DNA of 64,000 nt from Mycobacterium szulgai (GCF_002116635.1 NZ_LQPW01000005.1:62001-126000), one strand, 5' to 3'; shown: positions 25,649-34,204, counted from the stretch's first letter. The notes: generated by a model not told the origin, from the letters alone. Numbers and translations are program-made.

Positions 25649-26947
25649 TCAATCCTTGTTGCCGGTGAGTTCTTTCGCGTTGGCCGCAAAGTCCGCGAAG
25701 GACGAACCTGCCCGCTCCTCCTTATGGTGACTGAGCGCCCGGATGGACACGTCGTGTCCCTCGGCTGCCTTACGCAGCGCGCCAACGCTCGCCTGCTCGA
25801 CAGTGATGTGAGTGAACGGGTCGAACGAGTACCAGTTCATCGCGTTCTGGTAGGTCATCTTCTTGATTTCGTTGTCGGGCACGTTGTTCACCGACAACAC
25901 GTCCCAGAGTTCCTCGGGTGCGCCGGGCCACATCGAGTCACTGTGCGGGTAGTCGGCTTCCCAGCAGATGTTGTCGATACCGATCATGTTGCGCAGCGCG
26001 ACGCCCACCTTGTCGCTGATGAAGCAGGTGAGGAAGTGGTCGCGGAATACGTCGGAGGGCAGCTTGTCGCCGAAGTTCTGATGCGTCCACGTCGAGTGCA
26101 TCTCGTAGGTCCGGTCGGCGCGCTCGAGGAAGTACGGGATCCATCCCGTTCCGCCCTCCGACAGGGCGATCTTGAGGTCGGGATATTCCTTGATCGGGCG
26201 CGACCACAGCAGGTCGGCGGCGGCCTGCACGATGTTCATCGGCTGCAGCGTGATCATCACATCCATTGGCGCATCGGGTGCGGTGATCGCCAGCCGCCCG
26301 GAGGATCCGATGTGGATGTTCATCACGGTGTTGGTGTCGCACAAGGCTTTCCACAGCGGATTCCAGTATTCGTTGTGAAAGCTGGGGTATCCCATCGCGG
26401 CTGGGTTCTCAGTGAAGGTCAGCGCGTGCACACCCTTTTTCGCGACACGGCGCACCTCGGCGGCACACGCCTCGGCATCCCAGATCACCGGTATTGCCAT
26501 CGGGATGAACCGCGCCGGGTACGCCCCGCACCATTCTTCGATGTGCCAGTCGTTGTAGGCCTGCACCAGCGCTATGGAGAAATCGTGATCGTCCGTGGCG
26601 AACAGCCTCGCGGCAAAACCGGGGAAGGACGGGAAGCAGATCGAGGCCAAGATGCCGCCGGCGTTCATGTCCTTGATGCGCTCGTCGACGTTGTAGCAAC
26701 CGGGCCGAATCTCATCCAGACCTGTGGGCTCGATGCCGTACTCCTCCTTGGGCCGACCGGCCACCGCGTTGAGGGCGACGTTCGGGATGACCGTGTCGCG
26801 GAACTTCCACATGTCCGAGCCGTCGGGGTTGTGCACCAGTCGCGGTGCGTCGTCCAGGTACTTGGACGGCAGGTGGTTCTTGAACATGTTCGGCGGTTCG
26901 ACGGTGTGGTCGTCGACGCTGATCAGGATCATGTCCTCTTTGTTCAT
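25649..26947 (-). CDS. Amidohydrolase-2 family metal-dependent hydrolase
   Basis: A 432-residue TIM-barrel hydrolase. ATG 26947 is preceded by GGAGAGGG; a TTG at 26998 in frame is less likely. It carries MILISVDDHTVEPPNMF, HIGSSGRLAITAP with a metal-binding His, DLKIALSEGGTGWIPYFL and ICWEADYPHSDSMWPGAPEE with the catalytic Asp. This Asp-intact type is frequent in mycobacteria and usually of unknown substrate. It is divergent from the CMD-oxygenase operon across a 310-bp region with two operator-like dyads, and is followed by an acyl-CoA dehydrogenase gene. Confidence 0.92.
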   Translation of the reverse strand: MNKEDMILISVDDHTVEPPNMFKNHLPSKYLDDAPRLVHNPDGSDMWKFRDTVIPNVALNAVAGRPKEEYGIEPTGLDEIRPGCYNVDERIKDMNAGGILASICFPSFPGFAARLFATDDHDFSIALVQAYNDWHIEEWCGAYPARFIPMAIPVIWDAEACAAEVRRVAKKGVHALTFTENPAAMGYPSFHNEYWNPLWKALCDTNTVMNIHIGSSGRLAITAPDAPMDVMITLQPMNIVQAAADLLWSRPIKEYPDLKIALSEGGTGWIPYFLERADRTYEMHSTWTHQNFGDKLPSDVFRDHFLTCFISDKVGVALRNMIGIDNICWEADYPHSDSMWPGAPEELWDVLSVNNVPDNEIKKMTYQNAMNWYSFDPFTHITVEQASVGALRKAAEGHDVSIRALSHHKEERAGSSFADFAANAKELTGNKD

Positions 26948-27010
26948 TTGCCGGTTCCCTCTCCAGTGAGTGCGCACGGCTGGTACCGCATCCGTCAAGC
27001 TCCCTAATGT

Positions 27011-27025
27011 GAAAACTATCTTCTC
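27011..27025. promoter_or_regulatory. Operator-like dyad GAAAAC-TAT-CTTCTC
   Basis: Same 6-3-6 layout as the palindrome 200 bp away but with three departures from GAGAAT/ATTCTC. An extra GAGAAT half-site follows at 27033. It would control the minus-strand amidohydrolase gene. Confidence 0.4.
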
Positions 27026-27220
27026 GCCAAGTGAGAATCAACATCCAGGCCGGGTGCGCGCGGCGCTGAGCGGGCACCTAGGGCGCAACGACATGGCCTT
27101 TTACCCGCCGTCGCGCGCCAACGGGAAATTTCGCGCGCCAAAGCCGTAGACGGCAAAGCCGATCGCCACGCGTCAGCATTGACCGGACGATGGATTCGTG
27201 CAAGTCTATTGGTTACAAAT

Positions 27221-27235
27221 GAGAATCTTATTCTC
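27221..27235. promoter_or_regulatory. Perfect operator palindrome GAGAAT-CTT-ATTCTC
   Basis: A perfect dyad, extended by one base pair on each side (T at 27220, A at 27236). It sits 22 bp upstream of the CMD start, where a bound repressor would block the promoter. It is one of the two perfect copies in the window. Confidence 0.75.
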
Positions 27236-27257
27236 ACTTTTGAGAAGGGAGCGCCGG

Positions 27258-27791
27258 ATGCGCCTGCCGCCCCTGCCTGCCGACCGCTGGGACGAGACCG
27301 TCCAGCGTTCGCTGGCCGGCATGCTGCCAGCCGAGCGCCGCAACCCCCGCGACGCCGGCAACGCGCTGTCGACGTTCGCTCATCACCCCGCACTGGCCAA
27401 GGCCTTCCTCGGCTTCAACACTTACTTGTTCGCGTCGACGCTGCCGGATCGCGTTCGCGAACTCGCCGTCCTACGGGTCGCTCATCGTCGCCAGTGCGAC
27501 TACGAATGGACACATCACGTGACCCTGGCCAAACGGGCGGGAGTCAGCGATGAGGAGATCGACGCAGTGCGTCGGCCCGGCGTAGCCGACAGCCCCTTCG
27601 ACGAGTTCGACCGCTCCGTCATCGCCGGGGTGGACGAGCTCGACGAGAAATCTGAACTTTCCGACGAAACCTGGGCCGCGCTCGGCGAGCGCCTCGATGA
27701 GCGCCAGCGGATGGACTACATCTTCACGGTCGGCTGCTACACGCTGCTGGCCATGGCCTTCAACACCTTTGGCGTAGAAGTAGAAAGGTAG
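27258..27791 (+). CDS. Carboxymuconolactone decarboxylase (CMD) family protein
   Basis: A 177-residue protein; ATG 27258 follows GAGAAGGGAG. The helical CMD core is visible in AFLGFNTYLFASTLPDRVRE and LAVLRVAHRRQCDYEWTHH then VTLAKRAGVSDEEIDAVRRP. One Cys is followed by the conserved E-W-x-x-H, typical of CMD proteins without an AhpD CxxC pair. It is the first gene of a plus-strand operon that continues with a Rieske oxygenase gene 4 bp later. It may process a lactone or a keto acid produced by ring opening. Confidence 0.88.
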   Translation: MRLPPLPADRWDETVQRSLAGMLPAERRNPRDAGNALSTFAHHPALAKAFLGFNTYLFASTLPDRVRELAVLRVAHRRQCDYEWTHHVTLAKRAGVSDEEIDAVRRPGVADSPFDEFDRSVIAGVDELDEKSELSDETWAALGERLDERQRMDYIFTVGCYTLLAMAFNTFGVEVER

Positions 27792-27795
27792 AACT

Positions 27796-29073
27796 TTGCC
27801 CCACTTCACCAAGCCGGCCGCGGGGAGCTGGACAGAGAACTATCCCGAATTAGGCACCACGCCAGTCGATTACACTGATTCGATCGATCCGGCGTTCTTC
27901 GCCGCCGAGCGTGACGCGATCTTCAAACGGACCTGGCTCAACGTCGGCCGCGTCGAACGATTGCCGCGCACCGGCAGCTACTTCACCAAGGAGCTGCCGT
28001 CGGCCGGCAAAGGCATGTCGGTGATCATCGTCAAAACCAAGGACGGCTCGGTCAAGGCGTTCCATAACGTGTGCCGGCACCGCGGAAACAAGCTGGTGTG
28101 GAACGACTATCCACACGAGGAGACCTCCGGCACGTGCCGGCAGTTCACCTGCAAGTACCACGCCTGGCGCTACAACCTCGACGGTGAGCTGACCTTCATC
28201 CAGCAGGAAGACGAGTTCTTCAACGTCGACAAGAGCGACTACGGCCTGGTGTCGGTGCGCTGCGAAGTGTGGGAAGGGTTCATCTTCATCAACTTTGACC
28301 AAACCGCGAAGCCGCTCGTCGACTACCTGGGAGCACTGGCCAAGGGCATCGAGGGCTACCCGTTCCACGAGATGACGGAGGTCTACTCGTATCGGGCCGA
28401 CGTCGGCAGCAACTGGAAGCTGTTCATCGACGCATTCGCCGAGTTCTACCACGCACCGGTGCTGCACCAGGGGCAGTACACCAAGGAAGAGGCCGCCAAG
28501 ATACAGAAGTACGGCTTCGAGGCGCTGCACTACGAACTGGCGAGCCCGCACGGGATGATCTCCACCTGGGGTGGGCAGGCGCCACCCGCGGACCTGAACA
28601 TGGTCAAGCCCATGGACCAGGTGCTGCGCAGCGGACTCTTCGGCCCCTGGGACAAGCCCGATATCGCAGGGCTGGGTGAATTGCCTCCTGGTGTGAATCC
28701 GGCGAAAGCCAAGCAGTGGGGCGTTGATTCGTGGCACTTCTTCCCGAACTTCATGCTGCTGATCTGGGAGCCCGGCTGGTATCTGACCTATCACTATTGG
28801 CCGACTTCGGTTGACCGGCACATCTTCGAGTCGAGCCTGTATTTCGTTCCGCCGCGAAACGCTCGGGAACGCTTGGCCCAAGAGCTGGCCGCGGTGACTT
28901 TCAAGGAATACGCGCTGCAGGACGCCAACACGCTGGAGGCCACCCAGACCATGATCGGCACCAGGGTGGTCAGCGACTTTCTGCTCTGTGACCAGGAAAT
29001 CCTGCTCCGGCATCTGCACAAAGTGACCGGCGACTATGTGAGGGAGTTCGCGAGCAATGGCCACACCAAATAA
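27796..29073 (+). CDS. Rieske non-haem iron oxygenase, catalytic (alpha) subunit
   Basis: A 425-residue ring-hydroxylating oxygenase subunit with an apparent TTG start 4 bp after the CMD stop. The Rieske domain has NVCRHRG and CKYHAWRYNLDG, that is C-x-H and C-x2-H. The catalytic domain has WKLFIDAFAEFYHAPVLHQG, with the H-x4-H iron ligands; the Asp bridging the two centres is probably the D of FIDAF. No classical small beta subunit gene is present, although a SnoaL-fold protein is encoded at 30600. It would dihydroxylate or demethylate a cyclic substrate using electrons from a ferredoxin and reductase encoded elsewhere. Confidence 0.93.
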   Translation: MPHFTKPAAGSWTENYPELGTTPVDYTDSIDPAFFAAERDAIFKRTWLNVGRVERLPRTGSYFTKELPSAGKGMSVIIVKTKDGSVKAFHNVCRHRGNKLVWNDYPHEETSGTCRQFTCKYHAWRYNLDGELTFIQQEDEFFNVDKSDYGLVSVRCEVWEGFIFINFDQTAKPLVDYLGALAKGIEGYPFHEMTEVYSYRADVGSNWKLFIDAFAEFYHAPVLHQGQYTKEEAAKIQKYGFEALHYELASPHGMISTWGGQAPPADLNMVKPMDQVLRSGLFGPWDKPDIAGLGELPPGVNPAKAKQWGVDSWHFFPNFMLLIWEPGWYLTYHYWPTSVDRHIFESSLYFVPPRNARERLAQELAAVTFKEYALQDANTLEATQTMIGTRVVSDFLLCDQEILLRHLHKVTGDYVREFASNGHTK

Positions 29074-29392
29074 GTTGCCCAGCGGATTCGAGGCGCTGCA
29101 GCCCTATCTCGATTGGGACCTGGCCACTGAACCCGAGCGCTACGCCAAGCGGCTGGCCTCCTCGATGGCCGAAATGCAGGCGTTCTACGACGCGGCATTC
29201 CCGCTGATGAACGACGTAATCGCCTACTGTGACAAGTACCCATTGAACGATCTGCCCGAGGACGCACAAACCCTTATGCATCTAATGCAATCGCTGATCA
29301 TGGTGTCGTTCCCGATCGAGGCGTGGAAACAACCGCGAGTGCCCGACAGCGGGGCGGCCTGGGTGGAGCTGGTCAGGGAGCCGGTGATCTGA
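29057..29392 (+). CDS. Small protein of unknown function in the oxygenase operon
   Basis: A 111-residue protein whose start overlaps the oxygenase gene by 17 bp. It begins with KLPSGFEALQPYLDWDLATE and continues with SMAEMQAFYDAAFPLMNDVI, predicted to be mostly helical. It has no signal, membrane segment or recognised domain. The tight overlap suggests it acts with the oxygenase, perhaps as an assembly or accessory subunit; this is inference. Confidence 0.7.
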   Translation: MATPNKLPSGFEALQPYLDWDLATEPERYAKRLASSMAEMQAFYDAAFPLMNDVIAYCDKYPLNDLPEDAQTLMHLMQSLIMVSFPIEAWKQPRVPDSGAAWVELVREPVI

Positions 29393-29395
29393 GAG

Positions 29396-30616
29396 GTGTT
29401 GACGCTCAAGGCCGCCGGGCTGCTCGACGTCGATGCCGGCGAGATCGTCCGGCCGGGCTTGCTGCGGATCGAAGGCGACCGGATCGTCGGTGTGGGCGGC
29501 GCGGCCGAAGGTGAGCTGATCGACCTCGGCGACCAGATCCTGCTGCCCGGGCTGATGGACATGGAGGTCAACCTCCTCATGGGCGGGCGTGGCGAGAAGC
29601 CGGGACTGTCCCAGGTACAGGACGACCCGCCAACGCGCGTGTTGCGTGCCGTCGGCAACGCGCGCCGCACGTTGCGCGCCGGGTTCACCACGGTCCGCAA
29701 TCTCGGGCTGTTCGTCAAGACCGGGGGCTATCTGCTCGACGTGGCACTGGGCAAAGCCATCGACGCCGGCTGGATCGACGGGCCCCGGATTGTGCCTGCC
29801 GGACATGCGATTACGCCCACCGGCGGGCATCTGGATCCGACCATGTTCGCCGCCTTCGCACCCCACGTGCTGGACCTGACCATCGAAGAGGGCATAGCCA
29901 ATGGCGTCGATGAGATTCGCCGCGCCGTCCGCTACCAGATCAAGCACGGCGCCGAACTGATCAAGGTGTGCTGCTCGGGTGGTGTCATGTCATTGACGGG
30001 GCCCCCTGGTGCACAACACTATTCGGACGAGGAGCTGCGCGCGATCGTCGACGAGGCGCACCGGCGTGGACTGCGCGTCGCCGCGCACACCCACGGCGCC
30101 GACGCGGTCAGGCACGCGGTGCAAGCCGGCATCGACTGCATCGAGCACGGTTTCCTGATCGACGACGACGCGATCGCGATGCTGGTCGAACACGGCACCT
30201 TCCTGGTGTCCACGCGCCGCCTCGCCGACGGCGATGCCATGGACATCTCCCACGCGCCGCCCGAGTTGCAGGCCAAGGCCGCCGAAATGTTCCCGAAGGC
30301 GCGCACATCGATACTGGCTGCCTACGAGGCCGGTGTGAAAATCGCCGTCGGTACCGATGCTCCGGCCATTCCACACGGACGCAACGCCGATGAGCTTGTC
30401 ACACTGGTCAATTGGGGCCTGCCGCCGGCGGCGGTGTTGCGGGCGGCCACGGTGACCGCTGCGGAGCTGATCAATGCCACCGACCGGGGACGACTCGCCG
30501 AAGGCCAGCTCGCCGATGTCATAGCGGTGCCGGGAAATCCGTTGGAGGACATCGCTGTCACGCAGAAAGTGAGCTTTGTCATGAAAGGGGGCAAGGTTTA
30601 TGCCAACCAGAACTGA
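29396..30616 (+). CDS. Imidazolonepropionase-like amidohydrolase lacking the HxH metal motif
   Basis: A 406-residue protein starting at GTG 29396. The fold is clear: an N-terminal beta sandwich strand (GLLRIEGDRIVGVGG), LLPGLMDMEVNLLMGG, the Lys region GAELIKVCCSGGV, AAHTHGADAVRHAVQAG, IDCIEHGF, VGTDAPAIPHG, and the C-terminal GRLAEGQLADVIAVPGNPLE. The usual N-terminal metal motif D-x-H-x-H is D-M-E57-V-N59 here, so two His ligands are replaced. The other metal residues (Lys, two His, Asp) are present. It may use one metal or be a non-hydrolytic homologue. It overlaps the next gene by 17 bp. Confidence 0.88.
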   Translation: MLTLKAAGLLDVDAGEIVRPGLLRIEGDRIVGVGGAAEGELIDLGDQILLPGLMDMEVNLLMGGRGEKPGLSQVQDDPPTRVLRAVGNARRTLRAGFTTVRNLGLFVKTGGYLLDVALGKAIDAGWIDGPRIVPAGHAITPTGGHLDPTMFAAFAPHVLDLTIEEGIANGVDEIRRAVRYQIKHGAELIKVCCSGGVMSLTGPPGAQHYSDEELRAIVDEAHRRGLRVAAHTHGADAVRHAVQAGIDCIEHGFLIDDDAIAMLVEHGTFLVSTRRLADGDAMDISHAPPELQAKAAEMFPKARTSILAAYEAGVKIAVGTDAPAIPHGRNADELVTLVNWGLPPAAVLRAATVTAAELINATDRGRLAEGQLADVIAVPGNPLEDIAVTQKVSFVMKGGKVYANQN

Positions 30617-31019
30617 CGACCTCGTCGAGATCCAGCAGCTGCTCGCCCGCTACGCGGTAACCATCACTCAAGAAGACATCGAGGGCCTGATCGGTGTCTT
30701 CACCCCGGACGGAACCTACAGCGCATTCGGCGACACCTACCGCCTGGACCGCTTCCCGGAATTGGTGGCCGCCGCCCCGAAAGGGTTGTTTCTCACCGGA
30801 ACCGCGGTCGTCGAACTCGACGGCGATTCGGCCAGCGGCACCCAACCGCTGTGCTTCATCGAGCACGCCACGCATGACATGCGGATCGGCTACTACCGCG
30901 ACACCTACTCCCGCACCGCTGATGGCTGGCGGCTGAAAACCCGTGCCATGACGTTCATTCGGCGCAGCGGCGTGCACGATTCAGGGCGACCGCACGCAGT
31001 TGGCCGCCCCGCCCCGTGA
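30600..31019 (+). CDS. SnoaL-like / NTF2-fold protein
   Basis: A 139-residue cone-fold protein: DDLVEIQQLLARYAVTITQE, FTPDGTYSAFGDTYRLDRF, and TYSRTADGWRLKTRAMTFIR are characteristic. The family includes polyketide cyclases, steroid isomerase-like enzymes and the small subunits of Rieske oxygenases. Its place in the same operon as the oxygenase at 27796 makes either an isomerase or a beta-like subunit plausible. The stop overlaps the acyl-CoA dehydrogenase start by 4 bp (GTGA). Confidence 0.82.
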   Translation: MPTRTDDLVEIQQLLARYAVTITQEDIEGLIGVFTPDGTYSAFGDTYRLDRFPELVAAAPKGLFLTGTAVVELDGDSASGTQPLCFIEHATHDMRIGYYRDTYSRTADGWRLKTRAMTFIRRSGVHDSGRPHAVGRPAP

Positions 31020-32104
31020 ATGTCGAGAAGTTCCGGGCCGACTTACGCGCCTGGCTCGACGACAATGATCTGACTCCCGGACCGGACCACTCGCTACAAG
31101 GCCACATGCAGCAGCTGGCCAGGGTGCACGGCGCGCTGTATGAAGCCGGGTGGATGCGTTATGGCTGGCCGGTCGAGGTCGGCGGATTAGGTGGCTCGGC
31201 GCTGTTACGTGCGATCGTCGGCGAAGAAGTCGTCGGCCGCCGCCTCGCCGAGCCCGGTCCGTACTCGATGGTCGAGGTGCTCGCACCCACCATGATCGAC
31301 TACGCCCCAAAGGAACTGGCCGTCGAGATGGTGCCACGGCTGCTCAGCGGTCGCGAGCAATGGTGTCAAGGCTTCTCCGAATCGGGATCGGGCAGCGACC
31401 TGGCATCGTTGTCCACCCGAGCAGAACCCCATGGCGGGGATTGGATTGTCAACGGGCAGAAGGTCTGGACCAGCTATGCGCAGTTCTGCACCCGGTGCGT
31501 TCTGCTCACCCGCACCGGGCCCGGACATGACGGCATCACTGCGTTTTTCGTCGATCTGGACACACCTGGTATCACGATTCGCCCGCTGCGCACCATGCAT
31601 GGAGTCGACGAATTCTGCGAGGTGTACTACGACGATGTGATGATCCCGTCCAGCCGGATGCTCGGCAAGCCCGGCGATGGCTGGCGGCTGGCGATGGACC
31701 TGCTCCCTTATGAGCGTTCGACGTGTTTCTGGCAGCGGATCGCATACCTGTACTCGCGCTTGGATGAACTGATCGCCCAGGCGCGTGAACCCGACGAATC
31801 TGACCTCGGCGCAGCATATCTCGCCCTGCACACACTGCGGTGCCGCTCGCGTGCCACCCAGCACCGCTTCGAAGAAGGCGCGCGCCTGGGTCCGGAGACC
31901 TCCATCGACAAGGTGCTGTTGGCCACGGCCGAACAGCGGCTCTATGACACCGTGCACGACCTGCTGCCCGGAGCGCTCGAACTCGACGAGACGCCGTGGC
32001 GGTCGGAGTATCTGTACTCGCGCGCGGCGACCATCTACGGCGGTACCGCCGAAGTTCAGCGCAACATCATCGCCCGCCGGCTGCTCGACCTCGGGAAGGA
32101 GTGA
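31016..32104 (+). CDS. Acyl-CoA dehydrogenase, large subunit of a probable heteromeric pair
   Basis: A 362-residue protein starting at GTG 31016. It has an intact N-terminal and middle domain (QGFSESGSGSDLASLSTRAE, VNGQKVWTSYAQF) and the FAD-binding C-terminal tail YGGTAEVQRNIIARRLLDLG. It lacks the usual R-x-Q/F-G-R-P-I-x-x-F-Q segment of the C-terminal helical domain, which instead is found in the next gene. In steroid side-chain degradation, adjacent fadE genes encode alpha2-beta2 enzymes that share FAD sites in this way. The pair is 3 bp apart. Confidence 0.9.
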   Translation: MNVEKFRADLRAWLDDNDLTPGPDHSLQGHMQQLARVHGALYEAGWMRYGWPVEVGGLGGSALLRAIVGEEVVGRRLAEPGPYSMVEVLAPTMIDYAPKELAVEMVPRLLSGREQWCQGFSESGSGSDLASLSTRAEPHGGDWIVNGQKVWTSYAQFCTRCVLLTRTGPGHDGITAFFVDLDTPGITIRPLRTMHGVDEFCEVYYDDVMIPSSRMLGKPGDGWRLAMDLLPYERSTCFWQRIAYLYSRLDELIAQAREPDESDLGAAYLALHTLRCRSRATQHRFEEGARLGPETSIDKVLLATAEQRLYDTVHDLLPGALELDETPWRSEYLYSRAATIYGGTAEVQRNIIARRLLDLGKE

Positions 32105-32107
32105 GCC

Positions 32108-32893
32108 ATGGACCCCGAGGCGTTGCGCATGCTGGCCGATTCGCTGCGCACCACCATGTATGCGGCGTCCGGCGCAAAGCTCGACGCAGCCCTGGCCGAT
32201 CTCGGCTGGCGGGATATGCTCGACGAAATACCGGACACAGCAATCCCTTTGGTGTTCCGACTGTTGGGTGAGACCGGCGCACACGCACCTGTGCTCAATG
32301 ACGTCGTACTGCGGTCGGCGCGCCAGGTGGGCGCCACCATCCCGCTTCCGTATGCCGGCGGCTCCTGGGTGGTGTGGGAGCGCACCGGCCAGACCACCTC
32401 GGCGCTGGACGAAGCGTTACCGATTCATCGAGTGCCGCAAGGTGATCCGGTGCCGCTCGAAGCGGGGCGACGGTCGCTGGGCTGGTGGCTGGTCGGCACA
32501 AGTCGCGCCATGCTGTCCCTGGCGCGCCAGCACGCGCTGGACCGAATCCAATTCGGCCGGCCCATCGCATCGTTCCAGGCGGTCCGGCACCGATTGGCCG
32601 AAGCACTCGTCGCGATCGAAGGGGCGGAGGCCACCGTGGCGGCCGCCACGGATTCCGATGTGTTGAGCTGCCTGTTGGCCAAAGCCGCAGCAGGCCAGGC
32701 GGCGCTGACCACCGCACGGCACTGCCAACAGGTGTTCGGCGGCATCGGCTTCACCGCCGAACACCCACTGCATCACCACATCAAGCGGTCGTTGCTGTTG
32801 GACGGGCTACTGGGCAGTGCCCGTGAACTCACCCGCGAAGCGGGAATCATCCTGAGCAGCAACGGGTCTGCACCCCGGCTGGTCGACCTTTAG
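32108..32893 (+). CDS. Acyl-CoA dehydrogenase-like small subunit
   Basis: A 261-residue protein, much shorter than a normal FadE (about 380-400). The middle beta domain is reduced; only GGSWVVWERTGQTTSALDEA remains where the substrate loop would be. The C-terminal helical domain is present, with QHALDRIQFGRPIASFQAVR and QQVFGGIGFTAEHPLHHHIK. The terminal G-G-T-x-E FAD motif is absent but exists in the partner at 31016. The two halves complement each other, which supports a heteromer. The gene ends in a bidirectional terminator. Confidence 0.88.
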   Translation: MDPEALRMLADSLRTTMYAASGAKLDAALADLGWRDMLDEIPDTAIPLVFRLLGETGAHAPVLNDVVLRSARQVGATIPLPYAGGSWVVWERTGQTTSALDEALPIHRVPQGDPVPLEAGRRSLGWWLVGTSRAMLSLARQHALDRIQFGRPIASFQAVRHRLAEALVAIEGAEATVAAATDSDVLSCLLAKAAAGQAALTTARHCQQVFGGIGFTAEHPLHHHIKRSLLLDGLLGSARELTREAGIILSSNGSAPRLVDL

Positions 32894-32977
32894 CGCCCGA
32901 GTGTACATCTCACGACGCGACACGCCGGTGAGCCGTCGTGAGGTTCACAGTCGGCGGCGAGAGGGTCACGGGCGCTA
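32891..32977. terminator. Nested inverted repeats, bidirectional terminator
   Basis: An inner stem CTCACGACG (32909-32917) pairs with CGTCGTGAG (32934-32942). An outer stem TAGCGCCCG (32891-32899) pairs with CGGGCGCTA (32969-32977). The outer arms contain both stop codons, TAG of the plus-strand gene and CTA of the minus-strand gene. It separates two convergent acyl-CoA dehydrogenase genes. Confidence 0.6.
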
Positions 32978-34150
32978 GCCGCGCGGCAGCCCGAGTATCC
33001 GCTCGGCGATGATATTGCGCTGAATCTCCGAGGTTCCGCCCGCGATGGTGCCGGCAAAGCTGCGTGCGTACCGGTCGAACCAACTGCCGTAGTGGTCATC
33101 GAGGTTCAGTGGGGAAAACGGCGCCGTCATGGCTGGATGCACGAGTCCGTCGGCGCCCCTGGCGTTCAGCGCCTCTTCCGAGGCGCGCTGCAACGCCTCG
33201 GAGCCGAGCAGCTTAAGCACCGATTGCGCGGGCACGTCTTCTTCGCCTCGCGCGGCCTTGGCCATTGCCGCAGAGCCCAACAACTGCATCGCCCGCGCAT
33301 CCATCACCAGCGTGGCGAAGCGATCTCGGTCCAACTGACCGCGCGGCCGGTAATCGATTGTCATTTCATCCAACAGGTTGGCGTAGTCCATCCACAACAT
33401 GGCGCGTTCATGGCCGAGCGACCCGGTCGCCACCCGCCAGCCGCCGTTGAGCTCGCCGATCAAATTCTCGGCCGGCACCCGCGCGTCGGTGAAAAATACT
33501 TCATTGAATTCGATGTCATTGTGGTCGCACACCGACGCGAAGGGCCGTCGCACCACACCTGGTGTGTCCGTCCGGATCATAAAGACACTGATGCCCTTGT
33601 GTTTTGGCGCGCTGGGGTCGGTGCGCACAAAGGTCAGCAACACGTCCGCGTCATGCGCGCCGGACGTCCATACCTTCTGTCCGTTCACCACGAAGTCATC
33701 GCCGTCGGGCACCGCCCGCGTTTTCAGCGACGCCAGATCCGAGCCCGCGCCGGGTTCACTCATGCCGAGCGAAGCTGTGATCTCGGCACGCAGGATCGGC
33801 ACCGCCCAGCGCTGCTTCTGCTCGGCAGTTCCAAACGACAACAGGGATGCGGCGATGATGCCCACGCCCTGCGGGTTGAAGCTGCGGTAGATCCGGCGTC
33901 GGGCCATCTCGTCGGCATGCACGTACTGCTGTAACAGCGTGGCGTTGCGGCCGCCGAATTCTGGCGGGTTGCCGGGCAGTAGCCAGCCATTGTCGAACAA
34001 CAGTCGCTGCCAGCGCGCCGCCCACTCCGGCACGTGGGAGCACGACCGGGGCCGAGCGATCCCGTCGGCCTCGGCGGGAAGGTGTTCGTCGAGAAAGGCG
34101 ACGAATTCGGCGCGGAACGCCTCGACATCGGCGTCGAACGTCAGCTGCAC
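32975..34150 (-). CDS. Acyl-CoA dehydrogenase
   Basis: A 391-residue protein starting at GTG 34150. It has ASLGMSEPGAGSDLASLKTR, VNGQKVWTSGAHDADVLLTF, FNEVFFTDARVPAENLIGEL and the terminal AGGTSEIQRNIIAERILGLP FAD motif. The substrate and FAD elements are those of a complete FadE. It is divergent from the TetR gene at 34261, and the perfect GAGAAT-AGT-ATTCTC palindrome lies 40 bp upstream of its start, so it is probably repressed by that regulator. Confidence 0.95.
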   Translation of the reverse strand: MQLTFDADVEAFRAEFVAFLDEHLPAEADGIARPRSCSHVPEWAARWQRLLFDNGWLLPGNPPEFGGRNATLLQQYVHADEMARRRIYRSFNPQGVGIIAASLLSFGTAEQKQRWAVPILRAEITASLGMSEPGAGSDLASLKTRAVPDGDDFVVNGQKVWTSGAHDADVLLTFVRTDPSAPKHKGISVFMIRTDTPGVVRRPFASVCDHNDIEFNEVFFTDARVPAENLIGELNGGWRVATGSLGHERAMLWMDYANLLDEMTIDYRPRGQLDRDRFATLVMDARAMQLLGSAAMAKAARGEEDVPAQSVLKLLGSEALQRASEEALNARGADGLVHPAMTAPFSPLNLDDHYGSWFDRYARSFAGTIAGGTSEIQRNIIAERILGLPRG

Positions 34151-34189
34151 GGTTACTCTTTCAAATCCGCTTCCTAAACATGCGCGTAA

Positions 34190-34204
34190 GAGAATAGTAT
34201 TCTC
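34190..34204. promoter_or_regulatory. Perfect operator palindrome GAGAAT-AGT-ATTCTC
   Basis: A perfect 15-bp dyad between the divergent FadE (start 34150) and TetR (start 34261) genes. Placement between a TetR gene and its divergent neighbour is the classical arrangement for a TetR autoregulatory site. It links this TetR protein to the other sites of the same motif. Confidence 0.78.

Larger units (their letters stand above)
26948..27257. promoter_or_regulatory. Divergent promoter region with two dyads
   Basis: A 310-bp region between the amidohydrolase gene and the CMD gene. It contains the weak dyad at 27011-27025, a half-site TGAGAAT at 27032-27038, and the perfect palindrome at 27221-27235. 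A GC-rich segment from 27050 to 27170 shows nothing recognisable. The perfect site is 22 bp from the CMD start; the weak one is 64 bp from the amidohydrolase start. Confidence 0.65.
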
